Below, one piece after another: positions 1-8,932 of a stretch of 44,103 nt of DNA. Positions within the stretch are counted from its first letter, which is position 1. Every line of letters starts with the position of its first letter. Both the position numbers and the translations under genes were made by a program. This stretch comes from an uncultured Clostridia bacterium (GTDB lineage: Bacteria > Bacillota > Clostridia > Monoglobales > Monoglobaceae): contig CAKSFQ010000021.1 of NCBI GenBank assembly GCA_934454115.1, positions 1-44,103 on the forward strand. The letters are read 5' to 3'. Below the pieces are notes generated by a model that was not told where the DNA came from, made no database searches, and worked only from the letters and a program-made list of their open reading frames with translations.

Positions 1-200
1 TCCTTAAATGCCAGAATCAGACCAAACATCGGCACATAGCTGAACATAAACACCAGCACCACCGCCGGCAGCGACATTGCCGTCAGCGGTATCTGCGACC
101 GGTTTCGCACTAAAAAGCCCTTTTCGGAAATCCCTTTTATCTTTTTTTCTCCAGCCTTTTTCATCACTGCCGCCATTTTATGTTTCCACCCTTTCATCAT
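1..200 (-). CDS. ABC transporter permease, LplB/MalF type, N-terminal part (cut by window edge)
   Basis: This reading frame runs leftward off the window, so only the first 66 codons are visible. After a basic cytoplasmic leader of about 38 residues comes a first membrane span containing S-L-P-A-V-V-L-V and then the motif Y-V-P-M-F-G-L-I-L-A-F-K. That motif is the hallmark of the first transmembrane segment of LplB-type sugar permeases, and the complete permease at 41292-42263 carries the equivalent K-P-M-Y-G-L-L-I-A-F-K. Two ATGs are adjacent at 200 and 197, with an AGGA element just upstream. It follows the large GH10 gene after about 30 bases. It is therefore probably part of operon A and may work with the solute-binding protein at 16169-17644. 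ATG at 197 is an equally possible start. Confidence 0.85.
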   Translation of the reverse strand, partial: MMKGWKHKMAAVMKKAGEKKIKGISEKGFLVRNRSQIPLTAMSLPAVVLVFMFSYVPMFGLILAFK

Positions 201-231
201 CTTTTCCTGTTTTGTTAAAAAACCGATGCCC

Positions 232-3200
232 TTACCGGATTTTTATGATATCGGCTGACTTATAAGGCACCATCATTTGATCTCCGCGCCAGAGAAACAG
301 CTTATAGCAATCCATCGTGACATCGGACGGCAGTTCAACATTGATACAACCCCGACCCTTTTCAAAATATACTTCTTTTCCCTGACACAAAACAAGCCGA
401 TTTTTAACATACGCTGCCGTCACTAACATCGCCTTGGATGCAGCGCCGGTAATATTATTATACCAAATCCCTACTGACTGTTCCGCATTCTTTGATAATA
501 CAGCGGTTTCACCCCGATACATTGTCTTTCCGAATTTTCGGATTTTAAGATCTCTCACGCCAAACACAACGGCATTACTGAGATTGCTGCCCGCCGTCTC
601 CTGCTGATAGGAAATAAATATCGTATTGAGTGAACGCACCTGTGCCTCTGTCAACGCCGCAGGTGCAGAAAGAGGAATGCTATCGCCATCGCTGTTTTCT
701 GCCGTTAGCTGCACATCATACTTTCCGCCATCGCCCGGCGTCAGCGTCAGCGTTACACGGATAAAATTCTGTTTCCAGGGATCCTTGCCATTTCCGTCTA
801 AAAGCCTTTGATATTGATATCCGCTCCCCGTGTCTAAAAGGCTGACTGCAAACGGATAGTTGCCGGTATTTTCATCATTCCAGGGCGTAACCCGATACCT
901 TGCAAGCTTAATCTTGGTACTTTGTCCCGCGTTGCCGAGATAAATTTCACCGACTCCAACCGAATCCATTCCCGGTGCGGTTGCGTTAAGATACAAATCC
1001 ATGCTGACCTCCATCGACTCCTCGCCGTCCAGCAAATTGGAAAATCCCTTTACCAGAGTATGTACGCCGTTTGCCCGATTTGTTTTGATTGCCGCCAAAT
1101 ACATCCCATTTTGCTGATAAGAAAAGTCCGAAACATCCTTATTCGTGCCAATAAAACCCCACTCCTTCGGCGCCGCGGTCAGTGCGCTGCCTAAGTAAGG
1201 AAGCTTCGGCGGCTCTATCTTCATATCCTCGCGGACATAGCAGGTATCAAGGTCGGCTCTCTGTATCTCAATAATCTCTCCCGCGCGGCGTTCATAAAGT
1301 CTTGCATTATGCAGCTTTAAAATGTCCTCTCCCGGCGTCACCCAGGCCTCAATCGCATAATAGACTTCATTGACCAATCCGATATCCACAGCCGTGGCAT
1401 CGTACTGATAGCTTGCCGTACATTCCGTACCGTCTTTTATCACTGCATAGGTTACCGTTGTCGTATCTCCCTTAGGTGTCATCCCGACCTTTAAGGTATA
1501 ATCGGTGTCTCTTTCCAGATTGATTGTGTGACCGTCCGGCGTTTCTATGGTATATGCGCCCTTGTCATAAATCAGCTTTGCCGTCTGTTTGTTCTGCTGA
1601 TCCTTGGCAACGCCGAGCAGCATTGTCATAGAATGGTTTGCCGCCGGTGACAGGGTCTTAAACATCGTCTCCTGATACAGGGAGGATTCTTCATAGGTTT
1701 TTAAATTTCTGACCTTTCGGTACAAGGTTCCTGCCTGATAATTCCCGGTCGTCGTTACCACGGTATCCACTTCGTCCGTACCGCTCAGCAGCTGCAGCAT
1801 CCCCTCTTTCGATCCCCAGATATCACCCTTTTGATAGTCCTCACTTTGGGAAAGATCGCCACCGGACACCGCCAGTTCCTCTGTTTCAGAGCCTTTAAAG
1901 TTGGTGTCCAGCATCATGTTGAGGTAGTACGGCTCATTTTGCGCATCGTACTCCCGTTTTGCCTCGGTACGTGTCGCGCACGCAATGGATTCCGGCTTTT
2001 TTCTCGGTTCTGCAGAGGGCGTTGCGGTAATCTGCGTGCCGTCGATCACAAAAGTTACCGCGCTTCCTCCATCGGTTGTATTGCCGAGTGCAACCGTATT
2101 TGTGCTGCCCTCATAGTTCAGCGTGATCGCATAGTCGCCGCGAAAAGCCCGAACAGACGCTCTGCCGCTTTCATCTGTGTGCAGCGTTTCTTTGGTAGAA
2201 TACACATTCTGAACCAAATCCTGCCATTTTAAATGTGCGGGCTTTGAACTCCAGTCCCTCCGAAAGAACGGCGCCGCATTGTCCCAGCGCCAATGCATCG
2301 AGTCCTCCGGATTCCAGATAATAAACGCGGTTGCCTTAGGCTGTGATATGGTTGCGAGCAGCAAATCCTCCAGATGATTGGGGGCGTAGGTGGTGTCCTC
2401 GTTATAAAAATCGTATTCCGTCACCGCAACCTCATCAACCGCATCAGCAAGCTCTGAAAGCTGATGGTAAAATCCCTGCGGATAATAGTAATTCGTACAA
2501 TGCGCCTGTACTCCGATTCCGTGAACCGGCGCGCCCTCTTTTTGCAGCGGTTCGACAATATTATGGATCAGATTCGGAATCCTGTCCGCCATCTGTTTGT
2601 TTTTTCTGCCCTCGATGCCGGTTTCGTTGATATAAAGCCGCACAGAGGGATCGATGCGGTTGATCTCCTTAAAAATGTCACTGTAAAGCCGCGTGGTATT
2701 ATAATGCAGCCGCACGTAGTTATTGGAAACAGGCTCATTGATAACATCCCACTGCGCCAGCTTTCCACGATACTGATAGGCCATCGAACGGACATAATCC
2801 ATCGTCTGGGTATACATTTTGTCGTAGTTTTCTTTTCCCTCCGCGTCAAGATAGGCAGCGCCGACGCCATCCCAATACATGCAATGTCCGCGAACGCGCA
2901 TCCCTCTCTTTAAATATTCGTTCACCATCTCGGCGCCATAGGTTCCATCGCTGGCAATCACGCCGTCGCTCTTCATCATATCCGCACACACACCGGCGTT
3001 AATGTCGTTGGTCATAAACCGATCCAGTGTTTTTCCCTTTACGCTTGTCATGTCAAGATTTAAGACCTCATTTTCACACATGGCAGCCCCAAACATAAAC
3101 TCGTTTTCAGTCATATTCACTTTAATTTCCGCATCCTTCACCGGATTCCCCTTCGCATCGGTTACCAAAAAGGACAGATCCTCCTTGCGATACTTTTCCA

Positions 3201-4539
3201 CACGGTTTTTGGCTTCCTTCCGCCACACATGACCCTCTTCGATTCCTTTGTAGCCGGAAACGTTCGGAACCTCGGTTAAGGCCGCCTTGACCGATTCGTT
3301 TTCGCCATAGGACACAAACGAAAAATCCGTCATCTGCAATGTCATCGGCTTTCCGCCCACCGTAAAACAAATTCTTGCGCCGTAAGAGCCCGGATAATCG
3401 TTAAACGCGTTGTAGGCCGGCAGGTAATACTGCTGCCACTGATCGGTCACCGCGATATAATCCTCAATCGCGAGCGCCCAGTTGCTCATCGTCTGCATTT
3501 TGACGCCGACTTTCGCGCTGCCGCTCTCGTCCGTAATCCGTGTCGCACGCGCCTTAAAGGAAAGCAGACCTGTCTCCTTTTTATAAAACGGCTGATTCAC
3601 AAACCATGTCGACACCTCGACACTGTCCACGGACGGAATGGTACCAAACCGATCGTAGACGGTCTCAATCTGCCTGGCGGTATGGGTTGTTCCGTCAATT
3701 TCCACATCCTGTACGCTCAGCGCAACCAAATCCTCTGCACCGTATTTTGACATATGATACAAAAAATCACTATGCGAGATTACCGTCCGCTCCGGCGTCG
3801 GCAAGCCTTTTACAACCGTCGGATAATCGATTTCTCGTTCCGGGAACTTTGGCTGTACGCCCTCTGCAAGGGTGAAACTTGTCTCATCATACGAGAGCGC
3901 ACCTGTTTTTAAGAGATATTCAATGGCATATGCCGGCATCATATCGTTTCCGTGATACTCCTTCAGCAAACCGGGAAGCTCCACATCGACCCAATCGACC
4001 TCTATGCTACCCTTTCCCATCACAATTGTAAAATCCCCGTTGTTGGCGCTGCCGGTATAGGTTTTGCTTTCTTCATCATAGGTATAGGTAACGGTGTCTT
4101 CGCCCACCTTCGTCAGCGTCTCCGCAATCGGAACATATAAAACGCCATCAATCATAGCGGGGCGCACCGTAAAGCTTTCAAAATCATATTTCACATTCGT
4201 CTGTTTAACGTCTAGCACTTCTTCTGTCAGCGCGATGTTTGAAATCGCCTTGTACTCGTTGACCGTTCCTGTTACGGCATCCACCGTTGCATCAGGAAAT
4301 TCAACTGTTTTATCCACAGTTCCGTCTGTATCGGGCGTAATAATATCCGTTAAAAAAATGTCATCGGGATTTAAGTTTTCGGGGTTTGCGTCCTTATCAA
4401 CCACCATCAGTCCCACGCGCTCGCCGGACGCCGCAGTCCCCCGATACCGGACACGCACCGTATCCGCAAAGACCGGCATACTCCCAATCAGGGAACATAG
4501 CAAAACCAGACTAAGAACCCGGTTGATTCTCTTTTTCAT
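232..4539 (-). CDS. Very large secreted multidomain GH10 endo-beta-1,4-xylanase
   Basis: Secreted glycoside hydrolase of about 1435 residues that should cut beta-1,4-xylan outside the cell. The start at 4539 fits an AAGGAG box and a signal peptide ending V-F-A at residue 25; the frame is open 25 codons further but that part has no signal-peptide character. In order: N-terminal beta domains, a copper-amine-oxidase-N-like stalk (about 120-230), a CBM4/9-like sandwich (about 300-410), a lead-in beta domain and the GH10 barrel (about 430-780). The barrel carries W-D-V-I-N-E-P with acid/base E602, V-T-E-Y-D-F with nucleophile E708, R-G-H-C-M-Y-W, Q678/H680 and W742, so it should be active. The arrangement resembles the plant-like GH10 subgroup. 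The last 650 residues hold beta-rich modules. One resembles the repeated module of the 709- and 771-residue proteins, and the final 80 residues form the shared C-terminal module with F-L-W-R-G. The substrate could be a decorated xylan. Confidence 0.93.
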   Translation of the reverse strand: MKKRINRVLSLVLLCSLIGSMPVFADTVRVRYRGTAASGERVGLMVVDKDANPENLNPDDIFLTDIITPDTDGTVDKTVEFPDATVDAVTGTVNEYKAISNIALTEEVLDVKQTNVKYDFESFTVRPAMIDGVLYVPIAETLTKVGEDTVTYTYDEESKTYTGSANNGDFTIVMGKGSIEVDWVDVELPGLLKEYHGNDMMPAYAIEYLLKTGALSYDETSFTLAEGVQPKFPEREIDYPTVVKGLPTPERTVISHSDFLYHMSKYGAEDLVALSVQDVEIDGTTHTARQIETVYDRFGTIPSVDSVEVSTWFVNQPFYKKETGLLSFKARATRITDESGSAKVGVKMQTMSNWALAIEDYIAVTDQWQQYYLPAYNAFNDYPGSYGARICFTVGGKPMTLQMTDFSFVSYGENESVKAALTEVPNVSGYKGIEEGHVWRKEAKNRVEKYRKEDLSFLVTDAKGNPVKDAEIKVNMTENEFMFGAAMCENEVLNLDMTSVKGKTLDRFMTNDINAGVCADMMKSDGVIASDGTYGAEMVNEYLKRGMRVRGHCMYWDGVGAAYLDAEGKENYDKMYTQTMDYVRSMAYQYRGKLAQWDVINEPVSNNYVRLHYNTTRLYSDIFKEINRIDPSVRLYINETGIEGRKNKQMADRIPNLIHNIVEPLQKEGAPVHGIGVQAHCTNYYYPQGFYHQLSELADAVDEVAVTEYDFYNEDTTYAPNHLEDLLLATISQPKATAFIIWNPEDSMHWRWDNAAPFFRRDWSSKPAHLKWQDLVQNVYSTKETLHTDESGRASVRAFRGDYAITLNYEGSTNTVALGNTTDGGSAVTFVIDGTQITATPSAEPRKKPESIACATRTEAKREYDAQNEPYYLNMMLDTNFKGSETEELAVSGGDLSQSEDYQKGDIWGSKEGMLQLLSGTDEVDTVVTTTGNYQAGTLYRKVRNLKTYEESSLYQETMFKTLSPAANHSMTMLLGVAKDQQNKQTAKLIYDKGAYTIETPDGHTINLERDTDYTLKVGMTPKGDTTTVTYAVIKDGTECTASYQYDATAVDIGLVNEVYYAIEAWVTPGEDILKLHNARLYERRAGEIIEIQRADLDTCYVREDMKIEPPKLPYLGSALTAAPKEWGFIGTNKDVSDFSYQQNGMYLAAIKTNRANGVHTLVKGFSNLLDGEESMEVSMDLYLNATAPGMDSVGVGEIYLGNAGQSTKIKLARYRVTPWNDENTGNYPFAVSLLDTGSGYQYQRLLDGNGKDPWKQNFIRVTLTLTPGDGGKYDVQLTAENSDGDSIPLSAPAALTEAQVRSLNTIFISYQQETAGSNLSNAVVFGVRDLKIRKFGKTMYRGETAVLSKNAEQSVGIWYNNITGAASKAMLVTAAYVKNRLVLCQGKEVYFEKGRGCINVELPSDVTMDCYKLFLWRGDQMMVPYKSADIIKIR

Positions 4540-4603
4540 CGCAACCCCATCTCCTTTTCTCTTTGTGATCTCAAAAATTCTGCTCTTATAAAAACATCTT
4601 TGC

Positions 4604-4631
4604 CGGGGCTGCAAGGCATTTTGCAGCCCCG
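4604..4631 (-). terminator. Intra-operon hairpin (possible attenuator or processing site)
   Basis: A perfect 10-bp inverted repeat, CGGGGCTGCA at 4604-4613 pairing with 4622-4631, with an 8-base loop. It lies between the stop of the SLH-like gene (4643) and the start of the large GH10 gene (4539). Reading on the minus strand, a run of five T follows after about eight bases, so termination may be partial. No promoter is evident downstream, which favours attenuation or 3'-end protection inside one transcript. Confidence 0.6.
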
Positions 4632-4642
4632 AATCATTAAAA

Positions 4643-7237
4643 CTAACGATAAATAATAAATTCTTTGATAAATCCGCTGTTCATCAGTGCAAAAACGGTA
4701 TCGCCTGCCGTCAGATCGCCAACCGATCCCCGATACAGCTTATCCCTGCTCTTTTCACAGATGTAAACGGGCAGGGTTCCGTTAAAGCTGATCAAACGAT
4801 TCCAATCGTCGTATCCACCGGTCGTTGGCTTAAAGTTTGCGATGCATCCGTCCTCAATCACCTTTTTTATCGTGCCGGCCGCATAGGTGTTGGAATCCGA
4901 GTAGAATACATCTCTCGTCTGCTCCGTATACCAAACCATCTTGGCCTCTTCATAAGGTTCGGTGCCGTCGGCACGATATAAAATTTTAAATCCGCCGTAA
5001 CCGACCGCATAAAGCGCCGTCTCCGCCATAATAATATCCCCCGGCTTCAGTTCGCTCACCTTATAGCCCTTGCCCTGGAAGATTGCGGCAATATCACTGT
5101 TTACAAAAGTAAATTCAGAGAACGCGTCCTCCGGCTGTCCCAGCTGGCGCACCTCTAAAAGGGTGGTCATCTGATCCTCATCGCCTATCGTTTGGCGTAC
5201 CTCGTGTACCATGTAGACCGCGCCGCCAAGCTCGTTAATGGTATTAAATCCATATACCCCATACGGGTTGATACGTACCACAACGCAATCTGCATAGTAA
5301 TTTTCGTCTACATTATAAACTTGTGCAGTGTAATCATTATCATTTCTGAGCACGTTATAAGAACCGTATTTAAAATAGCGCTCATCATTCAAATCCGTCG
5401 GCACCACAAACACCTTGGTGGTGTCTCTCAGCCGAACATCGGCACAAATGGTTTTCGGATTGGAATAATAGGTAAACACGCCGTCCTTATCCTTGCGGAG
5501 CCGTTCCTTGTTGCCATCCTCCTTATCTGTCACCGTATTGATAACCGTCAGCTCGCCCTTGCTGTTGCGCTTATAGGTCACCGGCTGTGAAATCGCACCG
5601 GCCTCATCCCAAAGACCGCTGGTCAGATTATACGAAAAGGCGTCCGATGCCGACATTTTTTGTCCGTTCATCTTAACCGATGCTGCCGTTTTCATTTCCG
5701 TGATCTCGCCGGCCTGGGTAAACATCTTTACGCTGACCTCATCAAAGCTCCCGGTCTTGGCAAAGGCGATCATGTAGCCGTAGCTGACCGCATCCCCGGA
5801 GATTTCAAAATAAGCGATCTCGCCGTAGTGGTTCAGCTTAACCGTAAGCAGTGACAGCATCGGTACACTTTCGATCCTTGTCTTGATCTCCTCCACATAA
5901 GTAAATTCTCTATCCTCTAAAATCACATGGTTCTTTTCGGTATCAAACCGCTGCACCATACCGGCCGCTTTCTCATTGTCAATATAAAGTCTCACCACAT
6001 CGCCGGCCTTGTTGGTATAGCAGGTGGCAATCGACTGCGCCGGAATGTTCTGCGCCTCGATCTTCTTTCCGTTCTCGATGATCGGATAGCCCTTTTCTAT
6101 CATTTTAGAGATGTTCACCTTATTTCCGTAACGATCACCGATGGTTTCGCGATTCATGGACACCGACAAAATCTCAAAGCTTTGGTATTTTTCAATCTTC
6201 ACGACATCATATCCGCCGCTTTCATCATTATCAATCAGGATCAGGCGTCCCTGGCTTAACTTAAAATCATCCGCCGTATAGTCCGGATAAAGACTGTAAT
6301 TGTAGAGTACGTCAACTGTAGAAGAAAGGCTCGCCATTCTGGCGCGGTCGTTTTTGTCCCAATACCCGATGGAGGATTTGCTGATTGCTTCCTTTTGCAG
6401 CATATCCGGTTTTAGCTCCAGCACGCGGTTGCCGTCATCAAACATGGATAGTATCTGCGTCCTTTCGCCGTCATTTTTTGCCAGCGCCGCAACACGCATA
6501 CCGATAAATTCCTCATACCTTCCCTCTTCGCAGTAGTACGTTGTACCGCCGATGACCACACGATTCCCATCGGTGCCGTCCGCACCGGTTATGGAGGAAT
6601 ACGAGGTGCTCTGCACAATACCGTAAACCATCTTCATGCCAAGCACCCGTTCCATATATGGCGTCTCGTTCACCGTAGAACGATTGCCGGTCGGCGAATA
6701 CATTGTTTCCACCGATGCCGCACGCAGTGTGTTGTAGAGCATCACCGCAAGGTCGCGCATGGTGATGATTTCCTCTGCACTCTTTTCAACGTTATGAGAA
6801 ATACTGTAACGTCTCGCAATACTTTCGATTTGTGTCTGATCCTCTTGATCAATGGAACCGTCATCAAAAAAGATCGCATAACCCAAAATATCGATCATAA
6901 CTGCCTCTGCAGTGATGCATTTCACCTTATTGTGATACGCCGCTTTTCCAAAATACCGGTCGCTGACATAGCCCGAGGCCCCAAGGGCATTGGCTGCCGC
7001 CGCAAGATCTGCAATGGTCGCCTCCTTATCCGCAATGTACTCCGACATAACGCCAAGACCGATTGCCACGCTGGCCTCCAGCGTGAGCTCTGATGCGGCA
7101 GCCTCTTCGGTTTGCACCGTATCAGCGACGATCTCCGTTTCCTTTTCCGGCACATCTGCGGTTTCCTCTGCAAAAGCGGTCACCATGGACGGCAGCATCA
7201 GCAATACTGCCATCCAAAAACATAGTAATCTCTTCAT
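4643..7237 (-). CDS. Large secreted surface protein with degenerate SLH-like N-terminus
   Basis: Secreted protein of 864 residues with a signal peptide ending A-F-A near residue 23. The start at 7237 has a GGAGG box eight bases upstream. Residues about 45-200 look like degenerate SLH repeats: short helices alternating with loops, such as A-V-M-I-D-I-L-G-Y and D-L-A-V-M-L-Y-N-T-L. The remaining 650 residues are beta-rich, with recurrent L-I-D-N-D and R-L-Y-I-D-N strands. The C-terminus has G-D-T-V-F-A-L-M-N-S-G-F-I-K-E-F-I-I-Y. It is paralogous to the protein at 27488-30031, with the same length, layout and C-terminal motif (G-K-T-V-F-I in the other). No catalytic motif is recognised. It follows the SLH protein by 15 bases and its RBS overlaps that gene's stop codon. 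A surface scaffold, adhesin or S-layer-associated role is inferred, not shown. Confidence 0.75.
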   Translation of the reverse strand: MKRLLCFWMAVLLMLPSMVTAFAEETADVPEKETEIVADTVQTEEAAASELTLEASVAIGLGVMSEYIADKEATIADLAAAANALGASGYVSDRYFGKAAYHNKVKCITAEAVMIDILGYAIFFDDGSIDQEDQTQIESIARRYSISHNVEKSAEEIITMRDLAVMLYNTLRAASVETMYSPTGNRSTVNETPYMERVLGMKMVYGIVQSTSYSSITGADGTDGNRVVIGGTTYYCEEGRYEEFIGMRVAALAKNDGERTQILSMFDDGNRVLELKPDMLQKEAISKSSIGYWDKNDRARMASLSSTVDVLYNYSLYPDYTADDFKLSQGRLILIDNDESGGYDVVKIEKYQSFEILSVSMNRETIGDRYGNKVNISKMIEKGYPIIENGKKIEAQNIPAQSIATCYTNKAGDVVRLYIDNEKAAGMVQRFDTEKNHVILEDREFTYVEEIKTRIESVPMLSLLTVKLNHYGEIAYFEISGDAVSYGYMIAFAKTGSFDEVSVKMFTQAGEITEMKTAASVKMNGQKMSASDAFSYNLTSGLWDEAGAISQPVTYKRNSKGELTVINTVTDKEDGNKERLRKDKDGVFTYYSNPKTICADVRLRDTTKVFVVPTDLNDERYFKYGSYNVLRNDNDYTAQVYNVDENYYADCVVVRINPYGVYGFNTINELGGAVYMVHEVRQTIGDEDQMTTLLEVRQLGQPEDAFSEFTFVNSDIAAIFQGKGYKVSELKPGDIIMAETALYAVGYGGFKILYRADGTEPYEEAKMVWYTEQTRDVFYSDSNTYAAGTIKKVIEDGCIANFKPTTGGYDDWNRLISFNGTLPVYICEKSRDKLYRGSVGDLTAGDTVFALMNSGFIKEFIIYR

Positions 7238-7252
7238 ATCCTGCTCCTCCCC

Positions 7253-8932
7253 TTATTGTCCGACAAAGCCGTAGATTACCTTTGCAACCTCTGCCCTGGT
7301 AATCTGCGCCTGCGGACGGAAGCTTCCGTCCTCAAACCCATTGAATATCTGCGCCCTTGCAAGCATATCCACCGCGATTTTTGCATAATCCGAAACGCTG
7401 TCCTGATCGGTAAAGCCAACCAGGGTTTGCTTTTTTGTGATGTCGTGATAGGTGGCTTCTGCCGCTCTTTGCAGCATAACGGCCGCATCCTCACGGGTGA
7501 GATATTGCCCCACGCCAAACGTATCCTCACTGACACCGTTTACGATTCCCTTGGCAAAAGCGGTTTCAATATAGGGCTTATACCACGCATCGGCAACATC
7601 CGTAAATTTCAGCGTCTTTGATTCCGTCTTGCCATCGCAAAACGCCGTAATCAAAAGCTTCGTAAATTCCTCCCGCAAAATGCCGTCGCCCGGCCGGAAC
7701 CTTCCGTCACCATCGCCGCTGAGGATACCGTCCTCAAACAACGCCAGGATTGCCTCCCTTGCCCAATCGTAACCCTCTAAATCCGTCAGCATATTCCCTG
7801 CCAGTGCGTTTTGGTTGTCGTTCATCTGATCGACAGTCGGCTGTATCAAGCCGGAAACGCTGGAATTACCGCCGCCGCTGCCAATACCGCCGCTGCCGCT
7901 GCTGCCGCCGCTGCCGCCACTGCCGCCACTGCCGCCGTCACCATAATACTTCTGATACAGTGCGTTGATGATCTGGTTCACCTGACTGCCTACCGCATCG
8001 ACTGCTGTGTACTCCTTGTCCGCCAGCTGTTTGGTCAGTTCGTACTGATGCGCACCCAGTTGATCCAGCCGATTGGATAAGGTCACCTGAAAGACCGTGT
8101 CATACTTTTTCAGCACTTCAAAAAATTTGCTCGGCACGGCCTCATTAAGCGCCGTCAACGCAAGAGAATCCTTTGCGAGTTTTTGGATCTGCGTAATCGT
8201 GGTGCAGCCCGGAAGGCCGTTCACCATGCTTGCCGCGACCTTGTCACTGTATAAAAGAATGTCCTCGTCAAGTCCAAGGGTCTTATAGTTTTCTTCCAGC
8301 GTCCTTGCAATCTCTGCCTCGGTCATGTCTCTCATCGCGCCGTATTCCGCCGCCGTGGCAACACACGCCGCCACGTCCTCGGCAGTCACATCGCTGCCAA
8401 GCTGCCCGACCAGGTCAAACACCATATCTGCATTGGCATTTAATATACCCTCGTCAATCATAAACGCCTTATTATTGTACTTTTGATAGGCTGCTGCCAT
8501 TTCCCCGGGCGTTGCTGCCCCCTTGATTTCCGATACGGCCCGTGCTTTCACTCCCGGCTCTTCATAAAGCACATACGCCGCCCTCGATGATTTGAGATCG
8601 GACAGTCCGTCCGCGCCAAACAACACCGTATAGACCCCGTAGGGCGCGTCCTGCGGCAAGGTGTAGGAAACGGTTCCTCCGGTTACCGCACCTGCCCAAA
8701 CCAGGCGCTCACCAAGATACGCCGAATCGATCGTATCCGCATCCGATACCTTGGCATTTAAGAGATAGACCATGGTACCAAAGCCCGCTTCCTCATGATT
8801 GTAGGCCGCCGAAATAACATTGCCGTCAATGGCCGCGGTCGGCGCCAGCGCAAAGGCCGCGTTCATCACCATTGCCGATGCCGCAAACACAGCGGCGACC
8901 GATGCCGCCAGCTTTTTATACTTCTTCTGCAT
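7253..8932 (-). CDS. SLH-domain cell-surface anchoring protein
   Basis: Secreted protein of about 559 residues. The start at 8932 is set by a GGAGG box nine bases upstream and gives a proper signal peptide ending A-F-A at residue 28. The frame is open for 23 more codons upstream, inside the preceding gene, but without signal-peptide character. After an Ig-like beta domain (about 35-125) and a helical region (135-328) comes a Gly/Ser linker (331-358), then three SLH repeats at about 384-430, 443-490 and 506-556. These carry G-D-G-D-G-R-F-R-P-G, L-T-R-E-D-A-A and F-R-P-Q-A-Q-I-T-R-A-E. SLH triplets bind pyruvylated secondary cell-wall polysaccharide, so the C-terminus should sit in the wall with the N-terminal part exposed. 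The gene overlaps the GH10 gene by 17 bases, suggesting translational coupling. It is the shorter paralogue of the SLH protein at 30054-32222, with one beta-plus-helical unit instead of two. Confidence 0.93.
   Translation of the reverse strand: MQKKYKKLAASVAAVFAASAMVMNAAFALAPTAAIDGNVISAAYNHEEAGFGTMVYLLNAKVSDADTIDSAYLGERLVWAGAVTGGTVSYTLPQDAPYGVYTVLFGADGLSDLKSSRAAYVLYEEPGVKARAVSEIKGAATPGEMAAAYQKYNNKAFMIDEGILNANADMVFDLVGQLGSDVTAEDVAACVATAAEYGAMRDMTEAEIARTLEENYKTLGLDEDILLYSDKVAASMVNGLPGCTTITQIQKLAKDSLALTALNEAVPSKFFEVLKKYDTVFQVTLSNRLDQLGAHQYELTKQLADKEYTAVDAVGSQVNQIINALYQKYYGDGGSGGSGGSGGSSGSGGIGSGGGNSSVSGLIQPTVDQMNDNQNALAGNMLTDLEGYDWAREAILALFEDGILSGDGDGRFRPGDGILREEFTKLLITAFCDGKTESKTLKFTDVADAWYKPYIETAFAKGIVNGVSEDTFGVGQYLTREDAAVMLQRAAEATYHDITKKQTLVGFTDQDSVSDYAKIAVDMLARAQIFNGFEDGSFRPQAQITRAEVAKVIYGFVGQ
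7859..7942 (-). repeat. Gly/Ser linker-encoding low-complexity DNA
   Basis: A run of GCC- and CCG-rich triplets encoding about 28 Gly and Ser residues between the helical region and the SLH triplet of the surface protein. Imperfect 9-base units (Gly-Gly-Ser) repeat several times. This is a flexible spacer prone to length variation by slippage, not a CRISPR array. The paralogue at 30054-32222 has a shorter poly-Gly spacer at the same place. Confidence 0.85.

Noticed and set aside
4540..4614. Upstream extension of the large GH10 by 25 codons
   Set aside because: The extension is Arg/Lys/Cys-rich, would bury the signal peptide, and the AAGGAG box points to the ATG at 4539.
7859..7942. Short tandem triplet-rich repeats that could be mistaken for a CRISPR or a minisatellite element
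   Set aside because: The units are in frame and encode a Gly/Ser linker; there are no spacers and no cas genes.
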